From: Arenicola marina
Taxonomy: Eukaryota > Annelida > Polychaeta > Arenicolidae
NCBI GenBank assembly: GCA_964019135.1
Contig: OZ025248.1
Coordinates: forward strand, 11,105,574 to 11,169,573
Length of the DNA stretch: 64,000 nt
Direction of reading: 5' to 3'
The notes beneath the pieces are model-generated. The model was not told where the DNA came from. It did not search any database and saw only the letters and a program-made list of their open reading frames with translations. The position numbers were made by a program, and so were the translations under genes. Of the stretch, positions 50,601 through 52,935 are shown in pieces. The number at the start of each line of letters is the position of its first letter. The stretch's first letter is position 1.

Positions 50601-51144
50601 GATAGTGAGAAGGACAACGTATCGAACCCGACGACCGTGCTGAAGCAGGACTACCGAGAGTTCAGCTGTAACACGTGGCGCATGGAGCCCACTGTCAGGT
50701 CAGTACTACCTGACAGAGTCCAGCTGTAACACGTACAACAGGGTAAACACTCAATATAAATCCTCACCCAGATCTACTGGGCTTACAAGTGACTGTGGAA
50801 TTTATAGTCATATCTCGGCGTGAAAATAAAATAACAAAAAATAAAAGAATATTTATAATATAATAATAATAATAATAACCTGTGTGACCCTTGTTACCCC
50901 CCCCCCCACACACACACACACACACACACACAGGCTGCTGTCCTGGGCCGGCAAGAAGATCGACCCCGTGGGCGTCGACTTCATCCTGCAGAAGCTGGGC
51001 TTTCAGCACGCGCGCATGACCATCCCCAAGTGGATGCAGCGTGGCTGCATGGACCCCCTCGACAAGGTTCTCTCGCTGCTCGTCGACAAGCTCGTCCTGC
51101 TCCTCAGAGAAACCAACTCCGACGGCGAGGATGAGGACTTCTGA
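8554..51144 (+). CDS. BLTP1: BLTP1 (KIAA1109/tweek) bridge-like lipid-transfer protein, exons 1-42 of the visible part
   Basis: Exons: 8554-8691, 9174-9353, 10174-10419, 10790-12977, 15803-15917, 17323-17608, 18251-19665, 19981-20161, 22279-22867, 23415-23947, 24555-26097, 26492-26644, 26780-26873, 27296-27505, 28613-28835, 29392-29481, 32662-33048, 33386-33523, 34290-34562, 34759-34855, 35020-35237, 35995-36118, 36362-37454, 38261-38464, 39217-39382, 39978-40214, 40570-40660, 40992-41267, 41908-42195, 42841-43044, 43435-43581, 44412-44639, 45045-45405, 45593-45750, 46415-46616, 47266-47471, 47959-48219, 48763-48954, 49226-49405, 49844-49972, 50575-50698, 50934-51144. All 41 introns are GT-AG and phases agree throughout, giving 4,792 codons and TGA. 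Family hallmarks recalled from vertebrate KIAA1109 are present: CGCLGGCRFFG, WFNYKxAY-like WINYKNAYEYWNEQRMALNK, YDMRRLPEILALPKAWYRR, NMSNVMGN, RVDYMGSSILMG, ISRSTTPDL, KIDPVGVDFILQKLGF. Known of the family: ER-anchored protein forming a long hydrophobic groove for bulk lipid transfer at membrane contacts, needed for phosphoinositide supply and synaptic endocytosis in flies. The ER anchor would be in the missing N-terminus. The protein is longer than the 5,005-residue human one because of Ser/Gly/Ala/acidic insertions in exons 4, 7, 11 and 23. Confidence 0.95.
9174..9353 (+). CDS. BLTP1: BLTP1 exon 2
   Basis: 60 codons, phase 0 to 0, from GRDPAHEHLEAG to GRLTAPQ. Contains DSETLEYGWLLEV and TGRLTAPQ, matching the vertebrate DCETLEYAWLIEF and TGKLTAPQ. 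The donor CAG|GTACGC is the first of eight copies. Confidence 0.93.
9354..9600. repeat. 27-bp array of BLTP1 exon 2 splice donor
   Basis: Eight CAG|GTACGCTCAAATAT copies. GT positions are 9354 (real donor), 9410, 9437, 9464, 9491, 9518, 9545 and 9573. From the second copy on, the CAG follows a pyrimidine tract, so each copy looks like an acceptor joined to a donor. C-rich runs follow to about 9650. Confidence 0.93.
9735..10112. repeat. 14-bp minisatellite in BLTP1 intron 2
   Basis: About 27 copies of a 14-bp unit (GGCGTTGTCTCTAC and variants with CTGTGC or CTGTAC) lie just before exon 3. Because 14 is not a multiple of 3, all three forward frames are open across it. It does not include a splice site and I see no evidence that it is translated. 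Confidence 0.9.
10174..10419 (+). CDS. BLTP1: BLTP1 exon 3
   Basis: 82 codons, phase 0 to 0. Contains CQHGLPQAECR, CPTEGDLKYRM and VDLYLVEAGTALNIQ, all close to the vertebrate sequence. Donor GTCAGC has C at +3. The acceptor follows a 14-bp repeat array. Confidence 0.93.
10425..10515 (+). repeat. G-rich tract after exon 3
   Basis: Runs of 3 to 5 G separated by short spacers begin a few bases after the exon 3 donor. This fits G-quadruplex potential on the transcript. No function can be read from sequence. Confidence 0.6.
10790..12977 (+). CDS. BLTP1: BLTP1 exon 4, very large
   Basis: 2,188 bp, phase 0 to 1 (donor GTACGG). The first 180 or so codons are conserved, including RLWFLWPPD and GKCGCLGGCRFFG. 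The rest is low complexity: Ser-rich runs, Gly runs near 11490-11510, an Asp-rich stretch near 12460-12500 and Pro/Ala-rich stretches near 12670-12800. This part is expected to be disordered and accounts for much of the excess length over the human protein. The long open frame continues for about 35 codons into the intron before a stop, so intron retention would add a short tail. Confidence 0.93.
12978..15802 (+). other. BLTP1 intron 4, no gene seen
   Basis: 2.8 kb of AT-rich intron. It holds a C-rich patch near 13845-13870 and simple AT-rich sequence. A 101-codon minus-strand frame (14333-14638) resembles nothing I know and has no supporting splice or start context. Confidence 0.7.
15803..15917 (+). 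CDS. BLTP1: BLTP1 exon 5
   Basis: 115 bp, phase 1 to 2. Reads EFDNMFTYEDHVSKTTAVV and then VDVMVSPLMLEALQR across the junction. Donor CAGCG|GTAAGT is the first of four copies of the junction. Confidence 0.88.
15880..16172. repeat. Array of BLTP1 exon 5 donor junction
   Basis: Four copies of the last exon 5 codons (CTGGAGGCACTGCAGCG) plus GTAAGT and about 60 bp rich in TGACGTCA. GT positions are 15918 (real), 16018, 16105 and 16165. Only the last copy has lost the donor (GTTAAG). Confidence 0.92.
16175..18250 (+). other. BLTP1 introns 5-6 remainder (exon 6 excluded)
   Basis: AT-rich intronic sequence on both sides of exon 6 (17323-17608). Two TGACGTCA palindromes sit near 16880 and 16902. 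A GGCCTTAAGGCC palindrome followed by AAATAAA near 18085-18105 could be the tail of an old LINE or SINE, but there is too little to name it. Confidence 0.5.
17323..17608 (+). CDS. BLTP1: BLTP1 exon 6
   Basis: 286 bp, phase 2 to 0, donor GTGAGT. Begins YVEAVTPALVKRHPSAIVDA and ends RLQVMFSLSK, with a Lys/Gln/Glu-rich and Gly/Ser-rich middle. Confidence 0.9.
18251..19665 (+). CDS. BLTP1: BLTP1 exon 7, large
   Basis: 1,415 bp, phase 0 to 2, acceptor CGCCAG, donor GTAACG. Starts INVCLLQASLVEEMIPFAAL and carries the beta-rich RBG-type sequence HLQLRRMKRKCNYSE and LSGFIMFECGLEGISLRAARR. Interrupted by Gly-rich (18760-18830), Thr/Ala-rich (19240-19275) and very acidic (19470-19550) insertions. Ends with FSGVWFNFAAPP, a motif typical of the family's repeat units. 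Confidence 0.92.
19725..19900. repeat. 22-bp minisatellite in intron 7
   Basis: About eight copies of a unit built on AACATGATTAAGTACTGCAT, beginning some 60 bp after the exon 7 donor. It does not include the splice junction. Confidence 0.88.
19981..20161 (+). CDS. BLTP1: BLTP1 exon 8
   Basis: 181 bp, phase 2 to 0. Reads LDWNLLSTVTPAINAWMNPC to EALEVPSIHLLPK. The donor AAG|GTAGGC is the first of about 28 copies. An internal GTACCC after GAG at 20132 is an alternative donor, but phase 0 at AAG fits exon 9. Confidence 0.88.
20128..21960. repeat. Array of BLTP1 exon 8 donor junction, about 28 copies
   Basis: Each 55-73 bp unit repeats the last ten codons of exon 8 (VPSIHLLPK in frame), the donor AAG|GTAGGC and a downstream G-run of variable length followed by GGGAGTAC. 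The exon-like part is nearly invariant over 28 copies; G-run length accounts for most size variation. The real donor is the first copy (GT at 20162); others follow at 20228, 20296, 20365, 20436 and onward. One copy near 21760 reads CAACGTAGGC instead of CAAGGTAGGC. The strand is strongly G-rich on the coding side. Confidence 0.95.
22279..22867 (+). CDS. BLTP1: BLTP1 exon 9
   Basis: 589 bp, phase 0 to 1, donor GTACGC. Starts SKIDKITSLSKTIQEDPSC and includes YIKTVGVSHIEANICVETIP, a conserved groove segment. An acidic and Ala-rich tail follows. Confidence 0.92.
22868..23414 (+). other. BLTP1 intron 9
   Basis: Ordinary intronic sequence between exons 9 and 10. No repeat, RNA gene or further coding segment seen. 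Confidence 0.6.
23415..23947 (+). CDS. BLTP1: BLTP1 exon 10
   Basis: 533 bp, phase 1 to 0. Gly-rich start, then FSNLFASQSKIRRNESNASF, which resembles the vertebrate FNNLFAARSLKRQESNAS, and KDPGNLYQWMQKQQEF. Donor GTACAC. Confidence 0.92.
24003..24150 (+). repeat. Possible tRNA-derived SINE fragment
   Basis: TTGGTTCGAGTCTGA resembles the pol III B box (GGTTCGANTCC), followed by about 120 bp of unique body. The A box is not convincing. It lies in intron 10. Confidence 0.3.
24555..26097 (+). CDS. BLTP1: BLTP1 exon 11, large
   Basis: 1,543 bp, phase 0 to 1, donor GTGAGT. Contains TLFRPLLKAMGLHYGGVKMS, VSVKGKLPTIKIEIVDSE, TTMVNFSLNCDAVTQHVNMS, LLRLIHQFVTMIQNVNETR and NTPRCWRNLYTLLNLYSTMP, all in the right order for the family. 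Pro- and Gly-rich spacers lie between about 25370 and 25630. Confidence 0.94.
26492..26644 (+). CDS. BLTP1: BLTP1 exon 12
   Basis: 153 bp, phase 1 to 1, donor GTCAGA (C at +3). Reads FFIGAEHVPLVVFGFAKLKS to SATHRDKVK. Confidence 0.93.
26780..26873 (+). CDS. BLTP1: BLTP1 exon 13
   Basis: 94 bp, phase 1 to 2, donor GTGAGC. Reads VPKRRSHESSFMAHVGNTMI and ends GIPPQTQ across the junction. Confidence 0.92.
27296..27505 (+). CDS. BLTP1: BLTP1 exon 14
   Basis: 210 bp, phase 2 to 2. Reads TVVTVNVSKSQGLLSSHSKR to EFIRPSKTR. The donor AG|GTCAGT (C at +3) is the first of 13 copies. Confidence 0.92.
27490..28200. repeat. 55-bp array of BLTP1 exon 14 donor junction
   Basis: Thirteen copies of CCAAGACCAG|GTCAGTG and spacer. 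GT positions are 27506 (real), 27566, 27621, 27676, 27736, 27791, 27846, 27901, 27956, 28011, 28066, 28126 and 28181: steps of 55, or 60 where an ATGTG-type insertion is present. The base before GT is G in most copies, A in the fifth, and C in the sixth, eighth and tenth, so copies 6-10 alternate in a 110-bp higher-order dimer. Confidence 0.95.
28613..28835 (+). CDS. BLTP1: BLTP1 exon 15
   Basis: 223 bp, phase 2 to 0, donor GTCAGT. Contains SDYITTYQTQ, LVVIHFQAVLKGFAVGASLL and PSLKAQYT. Confidence 0.92.
28836..29391 (+). other. BLTP1 intron 15
   Basis: AT-rich intron without visible repeat or coding sequence. Confidence 0.6.
29392..29481 (+). CDS. BLTP1: BLTP1 exon 16
   Basis: 90 bp, 30 codons, phase 0 to 0, donor GTACGA. 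Reads MGQVTSAGQTGKKARFVIDL to LSFKSQ, similar to the vertebrate block that follows KAQYK. Confidence 0.92.
29880..31060. repeat. 165-bp satellite-like array in intron 16
   Basis: Seven head-to-tail copies, period 165 bp (one step of 161). The marker GGTTAGGCTAGCTATC recurs at about 30019, 30184, 30349, 30510, 30675, 30840 and 31005. The unit is AT-rich, contains no open frame and does not touch a splice site. Confidence 0.95.
31431..31436 (-). terminator. Candidate polyadenylation signal for the THAP ORF
   Basis: AATAAA on the minus strand, about 55 bp after the unspliced stop at 31489. It lies beside a poly-C/G run, so it may be chance. Confidence 0.35.
31573..32010 (-). CDS. THAP-domain protein, nested antisense in BLTP1 intron 16
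   Basis: Starts at ATG (AAACATGG context, good for initiation), MAESGESPAGRKEKS. A THAP zinc-finger follows at about residues 23-110: CMAPEC as the first Cys pair, FHTLP, the invariant Trp in KEW, CSDHF as the C-x2-H pair, and AVPSVF as the closing motif. Known role of the fold: sequence-specific DNA binding, found in host THAP factors and in P-element-type transposases. Residues after the domain are basic (RKRELLTQRETRRKVREATK). At 31573 AAACAG|GTTGGC is a good donor in phase 0, so this may be exon 1 of a longer gene; without splicing the frame runs on to a stop at 31489 (172 residues), with AATAAA shortly after. I see no downstream exon. Whether it is a live gene or a transposon remnant is unclear. 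Confidence 0.75.
32046..32053. promoter_or_regulatory. CRE-type palindrome upstream of THAP start
   Basis: TGACGTCA lies 36 bp upstream of the THAP ATG. The palindrome is common elsewhere in the window's introns, so position is the only support. Confidence 0.3.
32662..33048 (+). CDS. BLTP1: BLTP1 exon 17
   Basis: 387 bp, phase 0 to 0, acceptor CGTTTAG, donor GTACGG. Starts ISTPSSLPSEASVELPPIHI, has a Pro/Ala/Gly/Lys insertion, then LNAVAEVGAFEHSLTTDLLN and LVFVQKVFMK. Confidence 0.93.
33386..33523 (+). CDS. BLTP1: BLTP1 exon 18
   Basis: 46 codons, phase 0 to 0, donor GTAAAT. Reads EVNEVVQKVSGADQPVPLWG to LLYHFLFRLK, matching vertebrate KVEEPVPFWG and LLYSLFFRLE. Confidence 0.93.
33692..33748. 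repeat. Short TGTTATTGACGTCA repeat in intron 18
   Basis: Four near-copies of a 17-bp unit, with GACGTCA in most. Rest of intron 18 (33524-34289) is AT-rich with nothing else recognised. Confidence 0.8.
34290..34562 (+). CDS. BLTP1: BLTP1 exon 19
   Basis: 91 codons, phase 0 to 0, donor GTGAGT. Starts GIQITATTPTSNAVRLETDQ and ends FDTRISLRNALQ, near-identical in pattern to the vertebrate GIQITATTPT and IGLRNAL. Confidence 0.95.
34566..34690 (+). repeat. Possible SINE fragment in intron 19
   Basis: GTGGGTTCGCGCCCTGG resembles a pol III B box and is followed by a SINE-like GC-rich body. No A box seen; it begins just after the exon 19 donor. Confidence 0.3.
34759..34855 (+). CDS. BLTP1: BLTP1 exon 20
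   Basis: 97 bp, phase 0 to 1, donor GTATAT. Reads EALLISMQRPLIYVQTAAFD, matching vertebrate EAVLITLNRPIVFAQPVAFD. Confidence 0.95.
35020..35237 (+). CDS. BLTP1: BLTP1 exon 21
   Basis: 218 bp, phase 1 to 0. Reads VLVWINYKNAYEYWNEQRMA and TLFLQLTVDDLGICLPLSS, both strongly conserved. Donor CAG|GTACGG is the first of eight copies. Confidence 0.95.
35215..35780. repeat. Array of BLTP1 exon 21 donor junction, decaying
   Basis: Eight copies of CTCAGTTCACACAACCAG plus the position of the GT. Donor bases by copy: GTACGG (real, 35238), GTACGG (35292), GCACGG, a shifted GTACGG, GGACGG, GTATGG (35600), GATGCG and GTATTC (35774). Poly-C tracts of varying length separate the units. Only the first two keep the authentic donor intact. 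Confidence 0.93.
35995..36118 (+). CDS. BLTP1: BLTP1 exon 22
   Basis: 124 bp, phase 0 to 1, donor GTACGT. Reads ALVLTLERTQISAVSCGSLV and SKGKFT, matching vertebrate ALVLTIESTLITACSSESLV. Confidence 0.94.
36143..36210 (+). repeat. tRNA-like SINE head remnant in intron 22
   Basis: TAGTGGCTCAGTCTGTAAC closely fits a pol III A box and D arm. The expected B box position holds GGTTGGTTGCC, which is degenerate. Confidence 0.4.
36362..37454 (+). CDS. BLTP1: BLTP1 exon 23, large
   Basis: 1,093 bp, phase 1 to 2. Starts FTLRFDDDFEKTWDDWKPN, then VPEGTYEVSSRT and DVHLDTNIGKRLSGLGNTLT. A predicted coiled-coil-like stretch follows (NEQAKVVEDLRQLGASQDTI). Ends LSYLQRASQR. Donor AG|GTAAGT is the first of 13 copies at exactly 29 bp. 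Confidence 0.95.
37430..37806. repeat. 29-bp array of BLTP1 exon 23 donor junction, 13 exact steps
   Basis: AGAG|GTAAG recurs with GT at 37455 (real) and then every 29 bp to 37803 without one insertion or deletion. Twelve of 13 keep GTAAG; the last reads GTAAC. Substitutions are few (AGCGGGCG versus AGCAGGCG, CCC versus CTC). Confidence 0.97.
38106..38175 (+). repeat. tRNA-Glu-like SINE head in intron 23
   Basis: CATGGTCTAGCGGTTAGCGC is nearly the 5' half of an animal tRNA-Glu, with an anticodon-loop-like CTCTCGA (anticodon CTC, preceded by T). The T arm is absent, so it is not a working tRNA gene; a tRNA-derived SINE start is likeliest. Confidence 0.5.
38261..38464 (+). CDS. BLTP1: BLTP1 exon 24
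   Basis: 204 bp, phase 2 to 2. Contains VDFELDIKVDIDSGKCMLHP, matching vertebrate IDFELDIRVEIDSGKCVLHP. Donor chosen as AA|GTATGT because phase 2 joins exon 25; the open frame would otherwise continue into a repeat. Confidence 0.9.
38478..38930. repeat. 11-12 bp CACTGGGCTAT array in intron 24
   Basis: About 40 near-copies of ACTGGGCYRTC beginning some 20 bp after the exon 24 donor, with higher-order duplication (38560-38640 resembles 38660-38740). The frame of exon 24 happens to stay open through it. Confidence 0.9.
39217..39382 (+). CDS. BLTP1: BLTP1 exon 25
   Basis: 166 bp, phase 2 to 0. Ends VTVFFLPAVDVK, the counterpart of vertebrate TTVFYIPGVDVK. Donor AAG|GTATGT is the first of nine copies at exactly 49 bp. 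Confidence 0.93.
39365..39795. repeat. 49-bp array of BLTP1 exon 25 donor junction, nine exact steps
   Basis: GTCGACGTCAAG|GTATGTC recurs with GT at 39383 (real) and every 49 bp to 39775. The fourth copy reads AAGTTATG and has lost the donor. Each unit holds a TGACGTCA-like palindrome between donors. Confidence 0.97.
39978..40214 (+). CDS. BLTP1: BLTP1 exon 26
   Basis: 79 codons, phase 0 to 0, donor GTCAGT. Ends KKANLYAWLSLQQLSE, matching vertebrate TAKLYAWVALQSLPE. Confidence 0.94.
40570..40660 (+). CDS. BLTP1: BLTP1 exon 27
   Basis: 91 bp, phase 0 to 1. Reads EMLISPALLDFLEQAMEPIP, matching vertebrate EMVISPCLLDFLEKALETIP. Donor inferred as GTCGGT because phase 1 joins exon 28; a TAG follows two codons later if unspliced. 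Confidence 0.88.
40661..40991 (+). other. BLTP1 intron 27
   Basis: AT-rich, with a TTATTATTAT-type simple repeat from about 40790 to 40945 before the exon 28 acceptor. Confidence 0.7.
40992..41267 (+). CDS. BLTP1: BLTP1 exon 28
   Basis: 276 bp, phase 1 to 1, donor GTGAGT. Contains SFPVDVVVYVCVQPSRIRFT and LPVSRVECLLRLPSLDVVL, almost unchanged from vertebrates. Confidence 0.96.
41268..42840 (+). other. BLTP1 introns 28-29 (exon 29 excluded)
   Basis: AT-rich intronic sequence around exon 29 (41908-42195). Nothing recognisable apart from a CCCCATC pyrimidine run at the exon 29 acceptor. Confidence 0.6.
41908..42195 (+). CDS. BLTP1: BLTP1 exon 29
   Basis: 288 bp, phase 1 to 1, donor GTCGGT (C at +3). 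Ala/Gly run and Ser run, then LADFSLYIFHPYGGGTKKT, matching vertebrate MSDFSLYVFHPYGAGKQKT. Confidence 0.94.
42841..43044 (+). CDS. BLTP1: BLTP1 exon 30
   Basis: 204 bp, phase 1 to 1, donor GTAAGT. Reads GRKDSLSLNVEFVKVNISRS, matching vertebrate GRKDSLSINLEFVKVSLSRI. Confidence 0.95.
43435..43581 (+). CDS. BLTP1: BLTP1 exon 31
   Basis: 147 bp, phase 1 to 1, donor GTAGGC. Reads ICDIGSALFKYDMRRLPEIL and ALPKAWYRRALARRMFLGEE, one of the best conserved blocks of the family. Confidence 0.96.
43582..44075 (+). other. BLTP1 intron 31, 5' part
   Basis: Unremarkable intron with a C-rich patch near 43755-43795. Confidence 0.6.
44076..44330. repeat. 28-bp minisatellite in intron 31
   Basis: About nine copies built on ACTTTGTCAACGTATTGG, the first ones ending GATTAACGAT and the later ones TATTCACAAT. 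It ends about 80 bp before exon 32 and does not include the acceptor. Confidence 0.92.
44412..44639 (+). CDS. BLTP1: BLTP1 exon 32
   Basis: 228 bp, phase 1 to 1, donor GTCAGA. Acidic start, then a Ser/Pro-rich variable linker (SPQSTLFPTSYGRAQ). Weakly conserved; supported by phase and splice sites. Confidence 0.85.
44640..45044 (+). other. BLTP1 intron 32
   Basis: Ordinary intron; no feature recognised. Confidence 0.6.
45045..45405 (+). CDS. BLTP1: BLTP1 exon 33
   Basis: 361 bp, phase 1 to 2, donor GTAAGC. Pro/Arg/Gln-rich linker with a GSGA repeat, then DWETRVLYTVKLSQLDVQVN and MSNVMGNT, matching vertebrate INLKQLNVQMNMSNVMGNT. Confidence 0.94.
45593..45750 (+). CDS. BLTP1: BLTP1 exon 34
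   Basis: 158 bp, phase 2 to 1, donor GTAGGT. Reads WSTKDLKSQGRLCI and GLGGSRLDAKGGIVGGNIEL, matching vertebrate WTTSGLKSQGRLSV and LGRSQLDSKGGVVGGTI. Confidence 0.95.
45945..46405. repeat. Pyrimidine-rich CCCTGGTTGCCAC repeat in intron 34
   Basis: Irregular repeats of ACCCTGGTTGCCACCCC lead straight into the exon 35 acceptor (GACCCCGCAG). They give that acceptor an unusually long pyrimidine tract. Confidence 0.9.
46415..46616 (+). CDS. BLTP1: BLTP1 exon 35
   Basis: 202 bp, phase 1 to 2, donor GTGGGT. Contains LETRVDYMGSSILMGRTSAL and ADEWKFH, matching vertebrate ARVDYMGSSILMGIFSNADL and QDEWKVN. Confidence 0.95.
46970..47280. repeat. 71-bp array of BLTP1 exon 36 acceptor junction, five copies
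   Basis: TTTCCCAG|GCCGGCCACCATTATC recurs with the first exon-like base at 46982, 47053, 47124, 47195 and 47266, exact steps of 71 bp. The last copy continues into the real exon. In copies 1-4 the exon-like part stops after 16 bases and is followed by AAATACTGTCAG. Confidence 0.97.
47266..47471 (+). CDS. BLTP1: BLTP1 exon 36
   Basis: 206 bp, phase 2 to 1, donor GTCAGT. Reads PATIIIHGDLDWDKFHLMIS and RSTTPDLLKMIHRLEEFFTQ. The acceptor TTTCCCAG is the last of five copies spaced 71 bp. Confidence 0.95.
47472..47958 (+). other. BLTP1 intron 36
   Basis: Poly-G run near 47515-47535; otherwise nothing recognised. Confidence 0.6.
47959..48219 (+). CDS. BLTP1: BLTP1 exon 37
   Basis: 261 bp, phase 1 to 1, donor GTGAGT. 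Reads HHRHWQKVLEHVSGCKLSAL and CFHGINFRSKSWGLFTMDEP, matching vertebrate HRHWPGVLKVVSGCHISLF and CFHGPNFRSKSWALFHLEEP. Confidence 0.96.
48220..48762 (+). other. BLTP1 intron 37
   Basis: AT-rich intron; TGACGTCA sites near 48240 and 48640. No gene seen. Confidence 0.6.
48763..48954 (+). CDS. BLTP1: BLTP1 exon 38
   Basis: 192 bp, phase 1 to 1, donor GTGAGG. Contains CTHVEQSLLFKLGHDHRERR and SVQDWFQYAFTTSEIK, counterpart of vertebrate SVKEWFNYVTATRNEEL. Confidence 0.94.
49226..49405 (+). CDS. BLTP1: BLTP1 exon 39
   Basis: 180 bp, phase 1 to 1, donor GTGAGT. Contains YSHETEVIFVLPCLLLDLKS, matching vertebrate YNHETETIFALPRMQLDFKS. Confidence 0.95.
49640..49825. repeat. About 40-bp GATGATGACGTCAC repeat in intron 39
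   Basis: Five near-copies built on TGATGATGACGTCACGCCAC and CGTATYGCATG, ending about 20 bp before the exon 40 acceptor. Confidence 0.9.
49844..49972 (+). CDS. BLTP1: BLTP1 exon 40
   Basis: 129 bp, phase 1 to 1, donor GTAAGG. Reads VVHCSFVTDFYHHINVAMDA and EAILFIHDLITSYVKEKDK, matching vertebrate VECSVVTEFTDHICVTMDA. The 3' half plus donor is repeated four more times in the intron. Confidence 0.96.
49916..50352. repeat. Array of BLTP1 exon 40 3' half plus donor, five copies
   Basis: About 57 nt of coding sequence (EAILFIHDLITSYVKEKDK) with donor G|GTAAGG and a G-rich spacer recurs in steps of 89-101 bp. GT positions are 49973 (real), 50074, 50163, 50260 and 50349. The last copy reads GTAGCG, and carries AATGAG in place of AAGGAG. 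Confidence 0.95.
50575..50698 (+). CDS. BLTP1: BLTP1 exon 41
   Basis: 124 bp, phase 1 to 2, acceptor GTTTTAG, donor GTCAGT. Ends DYREFSCNTWRMEPTVR, matching vertebrate DWRDFMCNTWHLEPTLR. Confidence 0.96.
50934..51144 (+). CDS. BLTP1: BLTP1 exon 42, terminal
   Basis: 211 bp including TGA. Reads LLSWAGKKIDPVGVDFILQK, LGFQHARMTIPKWMQRGCMD and PLDKVLSLLVDKL, almost identical to the vertebrate C-terminus, and ends acidic (DGEDEDF). Acceptor is the end of a CA microsatellite. Confidence 0.97.
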
Positions 51145-51490
51145 GTCACGTGACTGCAGGGGAGGAGACAGGGACTTCTGAGGATTCATGTCGCCTGACT
51201 AGAAATGCCGAGAACTTCTTAGTCACGTGACTGAAGGGAGTGAGGACTTCTGAAGACTCGTGTCACGTGATTAGAAGGCTCGAGGACTTCTGAGTGACTT
51301 TAAATGACTAGAGGGGCGAAGACCTAATGACTCGCTTCTCCTGCTAACGATGACAAGGACAAGTTTCAAGCGACAAAGCTGGTAAATTATGTTCGGACCT
51401 ATCTGAGACAATGCGTGGTGACGACTTAATTGTAGAAGATTAAAGTGATACTAGAGTGACATTATGAGTCTTGGGTCATGTGACCTGACA
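51145..51490 (+). other. BLTP1 3' untranslated region, proximal
   Basis: Starts at the TGA. Contains degenerate repeats of GACTTCTGAGTCACGTGACT in the first 170 bp, similar in part to the last codons (GAGGACTTCTGA), so the terminal exon's end also seems to have been copied. Confidence 0.6.
51439..51444 (+). terminator. BLTP1: Candidate proximal polyadenylation signal of BLTP1
   Basis: ATTAAA about 295 bp after the stop, followed by GT-rich sequence (GTGATACTAGAGTGAC). Other candidates: AATAAA at 54275 and 54754. Only transcript ends can decide. Confidence 0.35.
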
Positions 51491-51494
51491 TGGA

Positions 51495-51865
51495 GTCTTG
51501 ACATGACTTAGACTTGAATTCTTGATGAATTCAGACTTGAGTTCTTGATGACTTTAGACTTGAATTCTTGATGAATTCAGACTTGAATTCTTGATGAATT
51601 CATACTTGAATTCTTGATGAATTCAGACTAGAATTATGGATGAATTCAGGCTTGAATTCTTAATGAATTCAGACTTGAATTCTTGATGAATTCAGAATTG
51701 AATTCTTGATGAATGCACCAGACGTGAATTCTGGATGACTGCACCAGACGTGAATTCTGGATGAATGCACCAGACGTGAATTCTGGATGAATGCACCAGA
51801 CGTGAATTCTGGATGAATGCACCAGACGTGAATTATGGATGAATGCACCAGACGTGAATTATGGA
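51495..51865. repeat. 23- and 26-bp GAATTC-containing minisatellite
   Basis: First about nine copies built on CAGACTTGAATTCTTGATGA, then about six built on CACCAGACGTGAATTCTGGA. Lies downstream of BLTP1. Confidence 0.92.
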
Positions 51866-52514
51866 TGACTTCATGAGGTCAGATATGAAATCAGAGATGA
51901 CCCTGACGCCTGACAGACGGTTAGGCAAATGGCTGCATCTCGTGACCGAGCCGTGGGGAGCCACTTATTTCTGTGTCAAGTCACTGGGAGCCTGGCATGG
52001 GTATGTGGGCAGAATGGCTTGTGGACGTGAGTGTGGGCGAGTGTCTTGTGGGTGTGGGTGTGGGCGAGTGGCCAGTGGGCGAGTGGCCGGTGAACCGCTG
52101 TAGCTGAAGGGTCTTGTGGCGGTCTGCTGATAACTGCTGCAATCACTCCTTGTGTGACAGTAACTTTAGTTTGTCCAGTTACAGAAATAATATGTCCGTT
52201 ACTGGTTATGCCAAATGTTAAATATAAAGCGTGAGGGGTGTGGGTTGGAAGGGGGGCCGCCGGTTAGGCATATGAGTCAGTATTTGTTTCAATTGAAGTC
52301 CTATACCTTGCATGCTGTACTACAGGTATATATATATATACAATGTATGTATTTACTTGAACCCCTGGTCCTCTTCTGGACTGAATACCGCATATTATTA
52401 TTATTGCTCAACTATTTAATGTTCTCAACTGCACTTGTCTTGAGTAGTCTTCACAATGGTTTACTAGTGTTCCAACTATTGTTACTAATGATGGCTAACA
52501 TAAACGTTCTACAA

Positions 52515-52935
52515 GTTGTCAGGCGCTATTTGTAACGTTCTACAAGTAACGTTCTACAAGTTGTCAGGCGCCATTAGTAACGTTCTAGAGGTTGTCAGAC
52601 GCCATTAGTAACGTTCTACAAGTTGTCAGGCGCCATTAGTAACGTTCTAGAGGTTGTCAGGCGCCATTAGTAACGTACTACAAGTTGTCAGGCGCCATTA
52701 GTAACGTTCTAGAGGTTGTCAGGCGCCATTAGTAACGTTCTACAAGTTGTCAGGCGCCATTAGTAACGTACTACAAGTTGTCAGGCGCCATTAGTAACGT
52801 TCTAGAGGTTGTCATGCGCCATTAGCAACGTTCTACATATTGTCAGGCGCCATTAGTAACGTTATAGAGGTTGCCATGCGCCATTAGTAACGTTCTACAA
52901 GTTGTCAGGCACCATTAGTAACGTTCTGCAAGCTG
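52515..52935. repeat. 31-bp minisatellite downstream of BLTP1
   Basis: About 13 copies built on AACGTTCTACAAGTTGTCAG followed by GCGCCATTAGT. Two subtypes (CTACAAG and CTAGAGG) alternate, suggesting a dimer unit. Confidence 0.93.
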
